From Gammaproteobacteria bacterium (GTDB lineage: Bacteria > Pseudomonadota > Gammaproteobacteria > Steroidobacterales > Steroidobacteraceae), in NCBI GenBank assembly GCA_003164785.1, contig PLUE01000022.1, forward strand, positions 301,862 to 365,861: a stretch of 64,000 bases of DNA, in the 5' to 3' direction. This document shows positions 1 to 7,837 of this stretch, one piece after another. Under the pieces are notes generated by a model. That model made no database searches. It saw only the letters and a program-made list of their open reading frames with translations, and was not told where the DNA came from. Made by a program: the position numbers and the translations under genes. Position 1 is the stretch's first letter, and the number at the start of each line of letters is the position of its first letter.

Positions 1-1509
1 AAGGGATTCTTTCCGCAGCAGGATACCGGCGTCATCACCGGATTGTCCGATGCCCCGCAGGACATCTCCTTCGACGAGATGGTGAAGCGTCAGCACGCAT
101 TGTTGGACATCGTCGCCAAGGACCCAGACGTCGAGGCCTACGGCACCAACATCGGCGGCACCCGTCCCCTCAACAACGGCTTCGTCATCCTGGGTCTGAA
201 GCCGCGCGACGAACGCAACTCGACCGCCGACCAGATCATCACCCGGTTGCGACCGCAGCTCGCCAAGGTGAAGGGCGCCACGCTGTTCATGCAGGCGGCG
301 CAGGATCTGAACGTGGGCGCCAGGACATCCCGTACGCAGTATCAGTACACGCTCACCGATTCCGACATCAACGAGCTCAATGACTGGGCGCCGAAGTTGC
401 TGGCAGCGCTGCAGACGCTGCCGATGCTGCGCGACGTGGCGTCCGATCAACAGACGAGCAGCGGCATGTTGTCCCTCACCATCGACCGCGACGAGGCCGC
501 GCGCTATGGCATCCAGCCTGCCGCCATCGACCAGGCCCTGTACGACGCCTTCGGCCAGCGCCAGGCCGCGCAATTCTTCACCCAGGCGAACAGCTACCAT
601 GTGATCCTCGAGATCACGCCCGAGCTGCAGCGGGATCCGGCATCGCTCGAGAAGCTGTATCTGAAATCGGCGATCACCGGCCAGATGGTGCCGCTGTCGG
701 CCATGACGAAATACGACACGCAGCAAGTGACCTATTTGTCGATCAATCACCAAGGACAGTTTCCCGCCGTCACCCTTTCATTCAACCTCGCCCCCGGCGC
801 GGCGCTGGGTGATGCGGTCGATGCCATCAATCGCGCCTCGCTGCAGATGCGCCTGCCCGCCACTGTCACCGGCAGCTTTCAAGGCACCGCCCAGGCGTTC
901 CAGAGCTCGCTCAAGAGTCAGCCGTACCTGATTCTGGCCGCCTTGGTCGCGGTCTACATCATTCTCGGAATGCTGTACGAAAGCTACATTCACCCGCTCA
1001 CCATTCTATCCACCCTGCCGTCGGCGGGCCTGGGCGCGCTCCTGGTGCTGTTCATCTTTCACATCGAGCTGTCGGTGATGGCGCTCATCGGCATCATCCT
1101 GCTGATCGGCATCGTCAAGAAGAACGGCATCATGATGGTCGACTTCGCGATTCAGGCCGAGCGCGATCAGCATCTGTCCTCGCATGACGCGATCCGTCAG
1201 GCCTGCTTGCTGCGCTTTCGGCCCATCATGATGACCACCATGGCGGCCCTGCTGGGCGCTCTGCCGCTCGCACTCGGCCATGGGACCGGCTCCGAACTGC
1301 GTCAGCCCCTGGGGTACACGATGGTGGGCGGCCTGATCGTGAGCCAGGCGCTCACCCTGTTCACGACCCCGGTGATCTATTTGTACCTCGACCAGTTCAG
1401 TTTGTGGATGAAGCGCAGGCGCCGCAAGTCGCTGCACGCCGATCCGGGCGGCCCCGCGGCCGGCCAGCACTTCGACACCGCCGGGCACGCCGCGGGCGAA
1501 TCCACATGA
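1..1509 (+). CDS. RND (HAE1-type) efflux permease, 5'-truncated by window edge
   Basis: This is the C-terminal half of a proton-driven RND inner-membrane pump; translation is open from base 1, so the N-terminus lies outside the window. The first residues read KGFFPQQDTGVI, the conserved stretch at the start of the second periplasmic loop of MdtB/AcrB-like pumps. The motif IVKKNGIMMVDF follows, with the proton-relay lysine of the C-terminal membrane bundle, and then the usual FRPIMMTTMAALLGALPLA segment. A typical member is about 1030-1050 residues, so roughly half is present. The stop overlaps the ATG of the response regulator (ATGA), so pump, regulator and kinase are probably one operon in which the two-component pair controls the pump. 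The substrate cannot be told from sequence. Confidence 0.93.
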   Translation, partial: KGFFPQQDTGVITGLSDAPQDISFDEMVKRQHALLDIVAKDPDVEAYGTNIGGTRPLNNGFVILGLKPRDERNSTADQIITRLRPQLAKVKGATLFMQAAQDLNVGARTSRTQYQYTLTDSDINELNDWAPKLLAALQTLPMLRDVASDQQTSSGMLSLTIDRDEAARYGIQPAAIDQALYDAFGQRQAAQFFTQANSYHVILEITPELQRDPASLEKLYLKSAITGQMVPLSAMTKYDTQQVTYLSINHQGQFPAVTLSFNLAPGAALGDAVDAINRASLQMRLPATVTGSFQGTAQAFQSSLKSQPYLILAALVAVYIILGMLYESYIHPLTILSTLPSAGLGALLVLFIFHIELSVMALIGIILLIGIVKKNGIMMVDFAIQAERDQHLSSHDAIRQACLLRFRPIMMTTMAALLGALPLALGHGTGSELRQPLGYTMVGGLIVSQALTLFTTPVIYLYLDQFSLWMKRRRRKSLHADPGGPAAGQHFDTAGHAAGEST

Positions 1510-2186
1510 AGATCCTCCTCGTGGAGGACAACGAGCGCGTGAGCCAGTTCGTCATCAAGGGACTGCAGGAGGCGGGGCACACCACGGACCACGCGGCCAA
1601 CGGCCGCGACGGCATGTTTCTCGCCGCCAGCGAACCCTACGACGTCGTCATCATGGACCGGATGCTGCCGGGCGACATCGACGGCCTGGCAATCGTCGAA
1701 GTCCTGCGGAAAACCGGCAAACGCACGCCGATCTTGATCTTGAGCGCGCTGTCTGAGGTCGACGACCGCATCCGCGGTCTGCGCAGCGGCGGCGATGACT
1801 ACCTCACCAAGCCGTTCGCCTTCGGCGAATTGCTGGCCCGCCTGGACGCACTGCATCGCCGGGCCGCAGGCGTCAATCACGACACTCCGCTCGCGGTCGG
1901 CAACTTGCATATGGATCCGATGACGCGCAAGGTGACGCGGGGCGAGCGTCAGATCGCCCTGCAACCGCGCGAGTTCAAACTGCTCGAATACCTGATGCGG
2001 CACGCCGACCAGGTGGTGACGCGGACCATGCTGCTCGAAAACGTGTGGGATTATCATTTCGACCCTCAGACCAATGTCGTCGACGTGCACATCAGCAAGC
2101 TACGGCAGAAAATCGACGCGGAATTCGAGCGCCCATTGCTGCGCACCGTTCGCAATGCCGGCTACATGGTCACCGCCGCCGAGTAA
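1506..2186 (+). CDS. OmpR/PhoB-family DNA-binding response regulator
   Basis: A 226-residue two-component regulator with an N-terminal receiver and a C-terminal winged helix. The receiver shows the acidic pair near E7/D8, phospho-acceptor D51 in VVIMDRMLPG and the switch lysine in LTKPFAFGE. The C-terminal part has the OmpR-type ending NVVDVHISKLRQKID...VRNAGYMV. I chose the ATG at 1506 because it gives the canonical MKILLVEDN start and overlaps the RND stop by four bases. A reading frame open further upstream has no family resemblance there. The gene sits 12 bases before a sensor kinase, its likely partner, and resembles CusR/CopR-type regulators of efflux systems, though the inducer is unknown. 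Confidence 0.95.
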   Translation: MKILLVEDNERVSQFVIKGLQEAGHTTDHAANGRDGMFLAASEPYDVVIMDRMLPGDIDGLAIVEVLRKTGKRTPILILSALSEVDDRIRGLRSGGDDYLTKPFAFGELLARLDALHRRAAGVNHDTPLAVGNLHMDPMTRKVTRGERQIALQPREFKLLEYLMRHADQVVTRTMLLENVWDYHFDPQTNVVDVHISKLRQKIDAEFERPLLRTVRNAGYMVTAAE

Positions 2187-2198
2187 GGTGTCCGCGAC

Positions 2199-3554
2199 AT
2201 GACCAGCGTGATTCGGTCGACCGCGGTATCGCTCGGGCTGGGCTACTTCATCCTCGGATCGGCCGCGCTGGTGCTGTTTGCCGCCCCTCTGTGGTACGCG
2301 TGGCAGGGCACGATCCGCGAGGGCCGGGCCGAGATCTTGTTGGCGGATGCCCAGCGCCTGACCGATATCTATCGACGCGACGGCCCGGAGGCGTTGAAAA
2401 CGTTCATCGACACCCGCGTCAGCATGCAGATCGCCGGCGAACGCATCCTGTTGCTGACCGACGCGAATCTGCGGCCGGTGGCGGGCAACCTTCCGGCGTG
2501 GCCGAGGAACGTGCCGGCGGCGCCCGGCGATTACGTGATTCAAGTCGACCTGGGCGAACGCGGCGGCATCCAGGCCGCGCATTTGCATGTGGTACCGCTC
2601 GGGCAGTACAACCTGCTCGTGGGCCGCGACAATCGTCTGTTCGCGCCGCTGGAGAAGCGCTTCTGGTACGGACTCGCCGGCGCCGTGGCGGTGCTGCTGA
2701 TCGCGGGTCTCTTGATAGGCCTCATCACGCGGCGCACCTTGATGTCCCGCGTGGAGAGCATCAGACAGACGGTGTCGGCCATCATCCACGGCGATCTGAA
2801 ACATCGACTGCCGACGCACCTGAGCGACGACGAACTGAACACGTTGTCGCGCACCATCAACGGCATGCTCGAGCAGATCGAGGTCCTGGTGCATGGCGTG
2901 CGCAACGTATCGAACTGCATCGCCCATGATCTGCGAACGCCGCTCGCCGAATTGCGCTCGCGCCTCGAGGAACTGGCGTTGATCCGGCCGCCGCCGGCGG
3001 AGACGTTCGCCGAGATCGATGGAGCGGTCGCCGACGTCGACCGGGTGATCCGCATCTTCGACGCCCTGCTGCGCCTGGCGGAAATCGATGCCGGCGTTCG
3101 CCGCTCCGGCTTCGTTCCGATCGACGTCAGCGACCTGGCGGCCACGGCCGTCGAATTCTATGCACCGGCCGCGGAGCTCAAGAACATCGCGCTCAACTTT
3201 CACTCCGACGGCGCTCTGCCGGTTTCCGGCGATCCGGTGTTGCTGGCACAGGCGCTCAGCAATTTGATCGACAATGCACTGAAGTTTGCCCCTGATGACG
3301 GCATCATCGACGTCGCCGTACGGCGGCGTGAAGACGGCGTCGTCGAGATCGCGGTGACCGACAATGGACCGGGAATCCACGACGCCGAGAAGGCCAAGGT
3401 CGTGGAACGCTTCTATCGCGGCGACGCCAGTCGCGGCACACCGGGCGTCGGTTTGGGCTTAAGCTTGGTACAGGCCGTCGCAAAACTGCATGGCAGCGCC
3501 CTTGAGTTGTCCGACCAGAATCCCGGGCTGCGAGTCGTCCTCGCCTTGAGTTAG
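2199..3554 (+). CDS. Membrane sensor histidine kinase with HAMP domain
   Basis: A 451-residue kinase, the probable partner of the OmpR-type regulator immediately upstream. A first transmembrane helix lies near residues 10-35, followed by a periplasmic sensor region of about 120 residues and a second helix near 153-175 (GLAGAVAVLLIAGLLIGLI). A HAMP linker comes next. The dimerisation/phosphoacceptor motif NCIAHDLRTPLAE has its histidine near residue 244. ATPase boxes follow: the N-box LSNLIDNALKFAP, G1 DNGPGIHD and G2 GVGLGLSLVQAV. The periplasmic domain matches no family I recognise, so the signal is unknown. Gene order suggests it controls the RND pump. Confidence 0.93.
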   Translation: MTSVIRSTAVSLGLGYFILGSAALVLFAAPLWYAWQGTIREGRAEILLADAQRLTDIYRRDGPEALKTFIDTRVSMQIAGERILLLTDANLRPVAGNLPAWPRNVPAAPGDYVIQVDLGERGGIQAAHLHVVPLGQYNLLVGRDNRLFAPLEKRFWYGLAGAVAVLLIAGLLIGLITRRTLMSRVESIRQTVSAIIHGDLKHRLPTHLSDDELNTLSRTINGMLEQIEVLVHGVRNVSNCIAHDLRTPLAELRSRLEELALIRPPPAETFAEIDGAVADVDRVIRIFDALLRLAEIDAGVRRSGFVPIDVSDLAATAVEFYAPAAELKNIALNFHSDGALPVSGDPVLLAQALSNLIDNALKFAPDDGIIDVAVRRREDGVVEIAVTDNGPGIHDAEKAKVVERFYRGDASRGTPGVGLGLSLVQAVAKLHGSALELSDQNPGLRVVLALS

Positions 3555-3733
3555 GTCCTTGACTTACTTCGCAAACGTCATGTGACTTCTCATCGTGCCC
3601 CACCTGGAGGACGGGATTTTGCAATAAGTTAAGTAAATAAATGCGACGTACTGCTATGTAATCCTATTCCTACAATCTACTATGATGTATGAATAGGAAA
3701 ATGGACGCGCTGGCCTATGAGGAGCAACTGGCA

Positions 3734-3937
3734 ATGTCGTTCAAACAGGTCTTTTTCTTCATGGGATGCGCCGTATCCTGGTTCGTCGCGCTGCCATTGT
3801 TCTTGGTCGGCGGCGGGATCGCGTTGTTCATCTACGCCGTATTCTCGGAAATCGGCGAACTCCTATCGGGCGCAGCGAGCAAGTCCGCACAGCCCGATGC
3901 GCGCGAGATGGCGCAACGCGTGTGCATCGGGCACTGA
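3734..3937 (+). CDS. Small inner-membrane protein, unknown function
   Basis: A 67-residue protein that I do not recognise. It has one long hydrophobic stretch, or a tight hairpin, covering about residues 5-40 (FFFMGCAVSWFVALPLFL, then GGGIALFIYAVF), followed by a short polar tail. I chose the ATG at 3734 because GAGGAG lies nine bases upstream (3719-3724). In-frame ATGs at 3689 and 3701 have weaker sites. The gene follows an AT-rich stretch (about 3620-3700) that stands out from its GC-rich surroundings and probably contains its promoter. It could be translated, but coding status rests only on the membrane segment and the ribosome-binding site. Confidence 0.55.
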   Translation: MSFKQVFFFMGCAVSWFVALPLFLVGGGIALFIYAVFSEIGELLSGAASKSAQPDAREMAQRVCIGH

Positions 3938-4114
3938 GCCCCGGTGGTCTCGCGGACCTCGATCGGCGGGCTGCGATCGCGAGCCTTTGGTGGCGCCTCG
4001 ACGACGGTCGGCTGTCAGACGGTACCTACACTGTCACCGCCGCTGCGCCGGTGCCGCACCCCCGCCCTCACGCCTAAGCTACGACCTGATTCGCCAAAAC
4101 TTAAGGAGACCATC

Positions 4115-4300
4115 ATGGGCAATTCACCCGACAATCGTCTGCACGGCAGCGTTAAGGAAGACTTGGACAAGACGAAGGGAGAGCCTGATGCCGAACTCCA
4201 CCTCGACGATGAGAAGGACACCCTGTACGAAGATGGACTCGAGGTCGAAGACGATTCGGAAACGCTGGCGGACACCAAGGGAATCGTGAACCGCGGATAG
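4115..4300 (+). CDS. Small acidic hydrophilic protein, unknown function
   Basis: A 61-residue, strongly acidic, probably disordered protein (runs such as DDEKDTLYEDGLEVEDD) with no hydrophobic segment and no cysteine. A strong ribosome-binding site, TTAAGGAG, ends about seven bases before the ATG at 4115, which favours real translation. It is followed by an 11-bp perfect inverted repeat that begins ten bases after the stop. I recognise no family. Its composition recalls small stress-associated proteins of proteobacteria, but that is only an impression. Confidence 0.6.
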   Translation: MGNSPDNRLHGSVKEDLDKTKGEPDAELHLDDEKDTLYEDGLEVEDDSETLADTKGIVNRG

Positions 4301-4309
4301 GTTCGACCC

Positions 4310-4358
4310 GGAACTGTGGATCAGGTCCGCCTAGGTTAGCGATAGAGTCCACAGTTCC
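4310..4358. repeat. 11-bp perfect inverted repeat between acidic-protein gene and GGDEF-EAL gene
   Basis: GGAACTGTGGA (4310-4320) and its exact reverse complement TCCACAGTTCC (4348-4358) are separated by 27 bases. No run of T follows, so a rho-independent terminator is not supported. The arms could be a regulator-binding pair or a long-loop RNA hairpin. Confidence 0.6.
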
Positions 4359-4400
4359 ATCACTGGATCGCACACGGTGCGGTGGTGCTGTGCACTATAG

Positions 4401-4419
4401 GCTCTTACATCGTAAGAGC
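4401..4419 (+). promoter_or_regulatory. 8-bp perfect hairpin immediately before GGDEF-EAL start
   Basis: GCTCTTAC, a three-base loop ATC, then GTAAGAGC. It ends three bases before the GTG at 4422 and twelve before the ATG at 4431. In RNA it would place a compact stem on the ribosome-binding region; in DNA it is a 19-bp near-palindrome suited to a dimeric repressor. Which of these applies cannot be decided from sequence. Confidence 0.5.
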
Positions 4420-4421
4420 AC

Positions 4422-7235
4422 GTGTCGCACATGCTGGGTCTCGATACACCGCCGCTCCGTGCCGGCATTTGGGTCTGGTTGAATCGCCCGCTGTCCTTCG
4501 GGATCACCGCGCGCCTCTTGTTTTCGTTCGTTGCCGTCGCCATCCTGGCCGCCGCGGCAAATCTCATCGCAGAACACGGTGTCGCCGTGATCCGCACGAC
4601 GCAGCTTGCACGCCCCGATGCGGCTCCGCCGCCGCCGACCACCGTCCGCCGGGTATCCCGCGTCACCACCACCACCACCACTGCCGCGCCGGAGCGGGAG
4701 TTGCCGGCGGTCGACTCCGGGTTGCTCATCGAGGCGGTCGAACGCTATCAGCGTGCGGTCGAGGTGCGCGCGTCGATCGATTCTGCGACCACCACCATCG
4801 AATTCCAGACGGCCACGAAGAATCTGGACGCTGTCTCCAAATCCCTGCGGGCCGCCGCCGACGCCAGGGCTCTCGGCACCTCCCTGCTCGCTTCCAGGAC
4901 CAAGGCCTACGAAACCGCGGGCTCCGCACACATCCAGATCGCCGACGCCCGGCGTCTGGCCGTCGAGGAGTATGACGCCTGTGCCGCGGGCATGGATGGG
5001 CGTCTGACCGCTTCTCTGGACGGCGCGATGAAGATTTTCGGCCGCGTGCTGGCCCGCCAATCCCTGATGCAATTGCATTCCGAACTGGACGAGATTCGTC
5101 ATCGCTTCTCGGGCTTGAGTTCGGGCGACAACGGATCCGCAGCAGCGGACGCCATCATGGCCGCCGAAGCTGCCTTCGCTGCGACCGCGAACGCCAACGA
5201 TACGGCGTTCGCGCGCTCGGAGGGCGTCGCCTGGGTGCGTCAGATGCGCGAAGACTTTGCGAGAATCGTGGAGCTGCGACAGTCGATCGCCGACCTCGAT
5301 GTACGCGCACACGCGAGCGCCGGCACGTTCGAGTCCGCCCGCGCGAACCTTGCGCAATCCATACCCAAGCATCTCCCCGCATCGGCTTCCGTGACGACCC
5401 CGAGGCCGCAAACCCGCGTCGAGATCGTCCAGGAGGACGTCCGCGCGGCGCCCGCCGACGCCGCGCCGGTCGCAACACCCATCGCAGCACCCGTGCTCCA
5501 AACCATCACGACCACCAGCGGTCTGGACGGCGATGCGCGCCGTACGGTCGCATGGATCACGGCCGCCGTGCTCATCGTTCTGCTGACCGTCTCGGTTCTG
5601 ACCGTGCGCAGCATACTGATCCCGGTGAGCCGCATGCTCGAGGCCACCGATCGGATCGCGAGCGGCGACGTCGATGTCCGCGTCGCCGCCGGGGGCATCA
5701 AGGAGCTCGACACGCTGGGCACGAGCTTCAATCGAATGGCGGCGCAGCTCGCCGCCGCGCGCGACATGACCCGCGACTACCAACAACGGCTCGAGGAGAA
5801 GGTCGAACAGCGCACCCGCCAGCTGCAGCATCTGGCGGAGCATGACCCCCTCACCCATCTGCCCAATCGCCGGCAGCTGTTCGTGCTGCTAAACCACGCG
5901 CTGGAGCGCGCCGCACAGAACCAACGCCACGTCGCCGTGTTCTTCATGGACATCGACAACTTCAAGAACCTCAACGACAGCATGGGGCACGCTTTCGGCG
6001 ACCAGGTATTGACCGGCATCGCGAAGCGGCTGAAGGAAACGGCCCAGACATTCGGTTTTGCCGGACGTCTGGGCGGAGACGAATTCACGGTGGTCTACGA
6101 AGATGCTCCCACCGAAATGGTGGTGAGCGAGGCTGGTCGCCGGCTCGTGGAGATATTCGATCAACCGCTGATCATCGACGGCCGGGAGGTCATCGTCCGT
6201 GCGAGCGTCGGCGCGAGCGTCTATCCAAGTCACGGCAAGCAGGCAGAGGATCTGTTGAGCGCGGCGGATGCAGCGCTGTTTCAAGCCAAGGCATTGGGCC
6301 GGGGACAGCTGGCCATCTTTACGCCGGAACTGCTGGCGAGCGCGACGCGCAAGTTCACCATCGAACAGGGTTTGCGGCGCGCGATCGAACAAAATGAATT
6401 CGAACTCGTCTTTCAACCCGAGGTCTCACTGGACACGATGGAAATGGTGCTGGTGGAATCCCTGGTCCGTTGGCGCCTGCCCGACGGTCGTCAGGCGCCG
6501 CCCGCCGAATTTCTTCCCATCACGGAAGAGTCCGGCCTGATCATCGAAGTCGGCAACTGGGTGTTGCGCAAGGCCATCGAGACGGCGGCGAGCTGGCATC
6601 ATGGGGCGTGGCCCGAGGCCCGTGTCGCCATCAACGTCTCACCGCGCCAGCTGCTCGATTCGCGTTTCGTCGACAACGTGCAGGATCTGCTGCGGGAATT
6701 CAACCTGCCGCCCCATTGCATCGAGTTGGAATTGACCGAATCGGTGCTGCAGACCGGACCCACGACGATCGAATCGCTGCGCCGTCTGCGCTCCCACGAC
6801 ATCGCCATCGCGCTGGACGATTTCGGCACGGGGTATTCCTCCCTGGCGTCGCTCGAAAACCTGCCCCTGACGCGCATCAAGCTCGATCGGAGCTTGATCG
6901 CCTGCATCGACACCAACGTGCGGTCCGCCGCGATCACGACCGCCCTCATCGGGCTGTGCAAGGGCCTGGGGCTCGAAATCACGGCCGAAGGCATCGAGCG
7001 GCCCGAGCAATTCGCGGCGTTGGCGGAACATCGCACGATCAGTCTGCAGGGCTATCTCATCTCGAGGCCCATCGCCGCAGATGCGGTGGTGGAGGCGAAG
7101 CGCATGATTCCGCAGATCATGCAGGATCTCCTGTTGTCGGCATCGTCGACGCCCGGTTCGACGACGCACATCCTGCACCAGGATCCGGCCATCAGCGTGG
7201 CGCCTTCTATGGCGTCCGCTTTCGCCAAGGGTTAG
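4422..7235 (+). CDS. Membrane-bound GGDEF-EAL protein (cyclic di-GMP turnover)
   Basis: A 937-residue signalling protein. One transmembrane helix lies near residues 25-45 and a second near 378-397; between them is a helical, Ala-rich periplasmic region of about 330 residues with a TTTTTT tract. A HAMP linker follows. The cyclase domain carries an intact GGDEF motif near residue 549, but the usual RxxD inhibitory site just before it is absent. The phosphodiesterase domain begins near 640. It reads ESL in place of EAL (about 677) and keeps NVSPRQL, ELTES, DDFGTGYSSL (about 798), KLDRS and AEGIE, so the hydrolase may be active. The start may be GTG 4422 or ATG 4431. Two inverted repeats occupy the leader. 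Confidence 0.93.
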   Translation: MSHMLGLDTPPLRAGIWVWLNRPLSFGITARLLFSFVAVAILAAAANLIAEHGVAVIRTTQLARPDAAPPPPTTVRRVSRVTTTTTTAAPERELPAVDSGLLIEAVERYQRAVEVRASIDSATTTIEFQTATKNLDAVSKSLRAAADARALGTSLLASRTKAYETAGSAHIQIADARRLAVEEYDACAAGMDGRLTASLDGAMKIFGRVLARQSLMQLHSELDEIRHRFSGLSSGDNGSAAADAIMAAEAAFAATANANDTAFARSEGVAWVRQMREDFARIVELRQSIADLDVRAHASAGTFESARANLAQSIPKHLPASASVTTPRPQTRVEIVQEDVRAAPADAAPVATPIAAPVLQTITTTSGLDGDARRTVAWITAAVLIVLLTVSVLTVRSILIPVSRMLEATDRIASGDVDVRVAAGGIKELDTLGTSFNRMAAQLAAARDMTRDYQQRLEEKVEQRTRQLQHLAEHDPLTHLPNRRQLFVLLNHALERAAQNQRHVAVFFMDIDNFKNLNDSMGHAFGDQVLTGIAKRLKETAQTFGFAGRLGGDEFTVVYEDAPTEMVVSEAGRRLVEIFDQPLIIDGREVIVRASVGASVYPSHGKQAEDLLSAADAALFQAKALGRGQLAIFTPELLASATRKFTIEQGLRRAIEQNEFELVFQPEVSLDTMEMVLVESLVRWRLPDGRQAPPAEFLPITEESGLIIEVGNWVLRKAIETAASWHHGAWPEARVAINVSPRQLLDSRFVDNVQDLLREFNLPPHCIELELTESVLQTGPTTIESLRRLRSHDIAIALDDFGTGYSSLASLENLPLTRIKLDRSLIACIDTNVRSAAITTALIGLCKGLGLEITAEGIERPEQFAALAEHRTISLQGYLISRPIAADAVVEAKRMIPQIMQDLLLSASSTPGSTTHILHQDPAISVAPSMASAFAKG

Positions 7236-7244
7236 CATTCAGGG

Positions 7245-7835
7245 ATGGTGAAACACTCGTGGCTTCTGACGATAACCGCGCTCGTCGGAGCCGGCAGCCT
7301 GACCGGTCTGGTCAGCCTTCGAAGCGTCGCGCAAACGCCGGAACAGCAGCAAATGTGGGATGCGCAACACGCGCAGGCGCTCATTGAGGAGAAGGCGGCC
7401 GCCGAGCGCCTGGCTCGCGAGCGCGAAGCGCGCAAGGCGGACCCCATGGCATGGGTCCGCACGCTCAACCCGATGGAGGCGGGCGGTTGGCAGTTTCGCG
7501 CCGTGGCCAACGACGGGGCATGGGCGGATTACAGCACGGACCATCAAATCAAGCGCTCAGGGAAGATCGTCACCGTCTGGTTGCGCCAGGAATACGCGGA
7601 AATGCAGGTGAGCAGCGACAATCGCTACATGAGCGTGGTCGAAAAGGTCCAGTACAACTGCGCGAAACATCTGCAGCGGCCGCTCCTGGTCATCTACTAT
7701 TCGAAGAACAATATTCAGGGCGGCGAGCAAACCGAGGAAGCCGATCCGAAGGAAGCACCCTGGAATGCCATCGTTCCGGGAGCGCGCGACGAATACAACT
7801 TCTCATGGGCTTGCGCGCAGAAACCCGCCAAATAG
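7245..7835 (+). CDS. Exported protein resembling surface-adhesin protein E
   Basis: A 196-residue protein with an N-terminal hydrophobic export segment (about residues 4-28, ending near SVAQT). A charged helical stretch rich in Glu, Ala and Arg follows, then a C-terminal domain of about 110 residues. That domain (W.FRAV..D.AWADYSTDHQIKRSGKIVTVWLR...V...YNCA) resembles the Haemophilus adhesin-E-like fold, where a conserved W, the 'Y-S-x-x-x-I-x-R-x-G' stretch and a cysteine pair recur. Cysteines here are at YNCAK and SWACAQ. In this family the domain is found in secreted or outer-surface proteins of diverse function. It starts nine bases after the GGDEF-EAL stop, so it may be co-transcribed, and ends two bases from the convergent beta-glucosidase. 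Confidence 0.6.
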   Translation: MVKHSWLLTITALVGAGSLTGLVSLRSVAQTPEQQQMWDAQHAQALIEEKAAAERLAREREARKADPMAWVRTLNPMEAGGWQFRAVANDGAWADYSTDHQIKRSGKIVTVWLRQEYAEMQVSSDNRYMSVVEKVQYNCAKHLQRPLLVIYYSKNNIQGGEQTEEADPKEAPWNAIVPGARDEYNFSWACAQKPAK

Positions 7836-7837
7836 GC

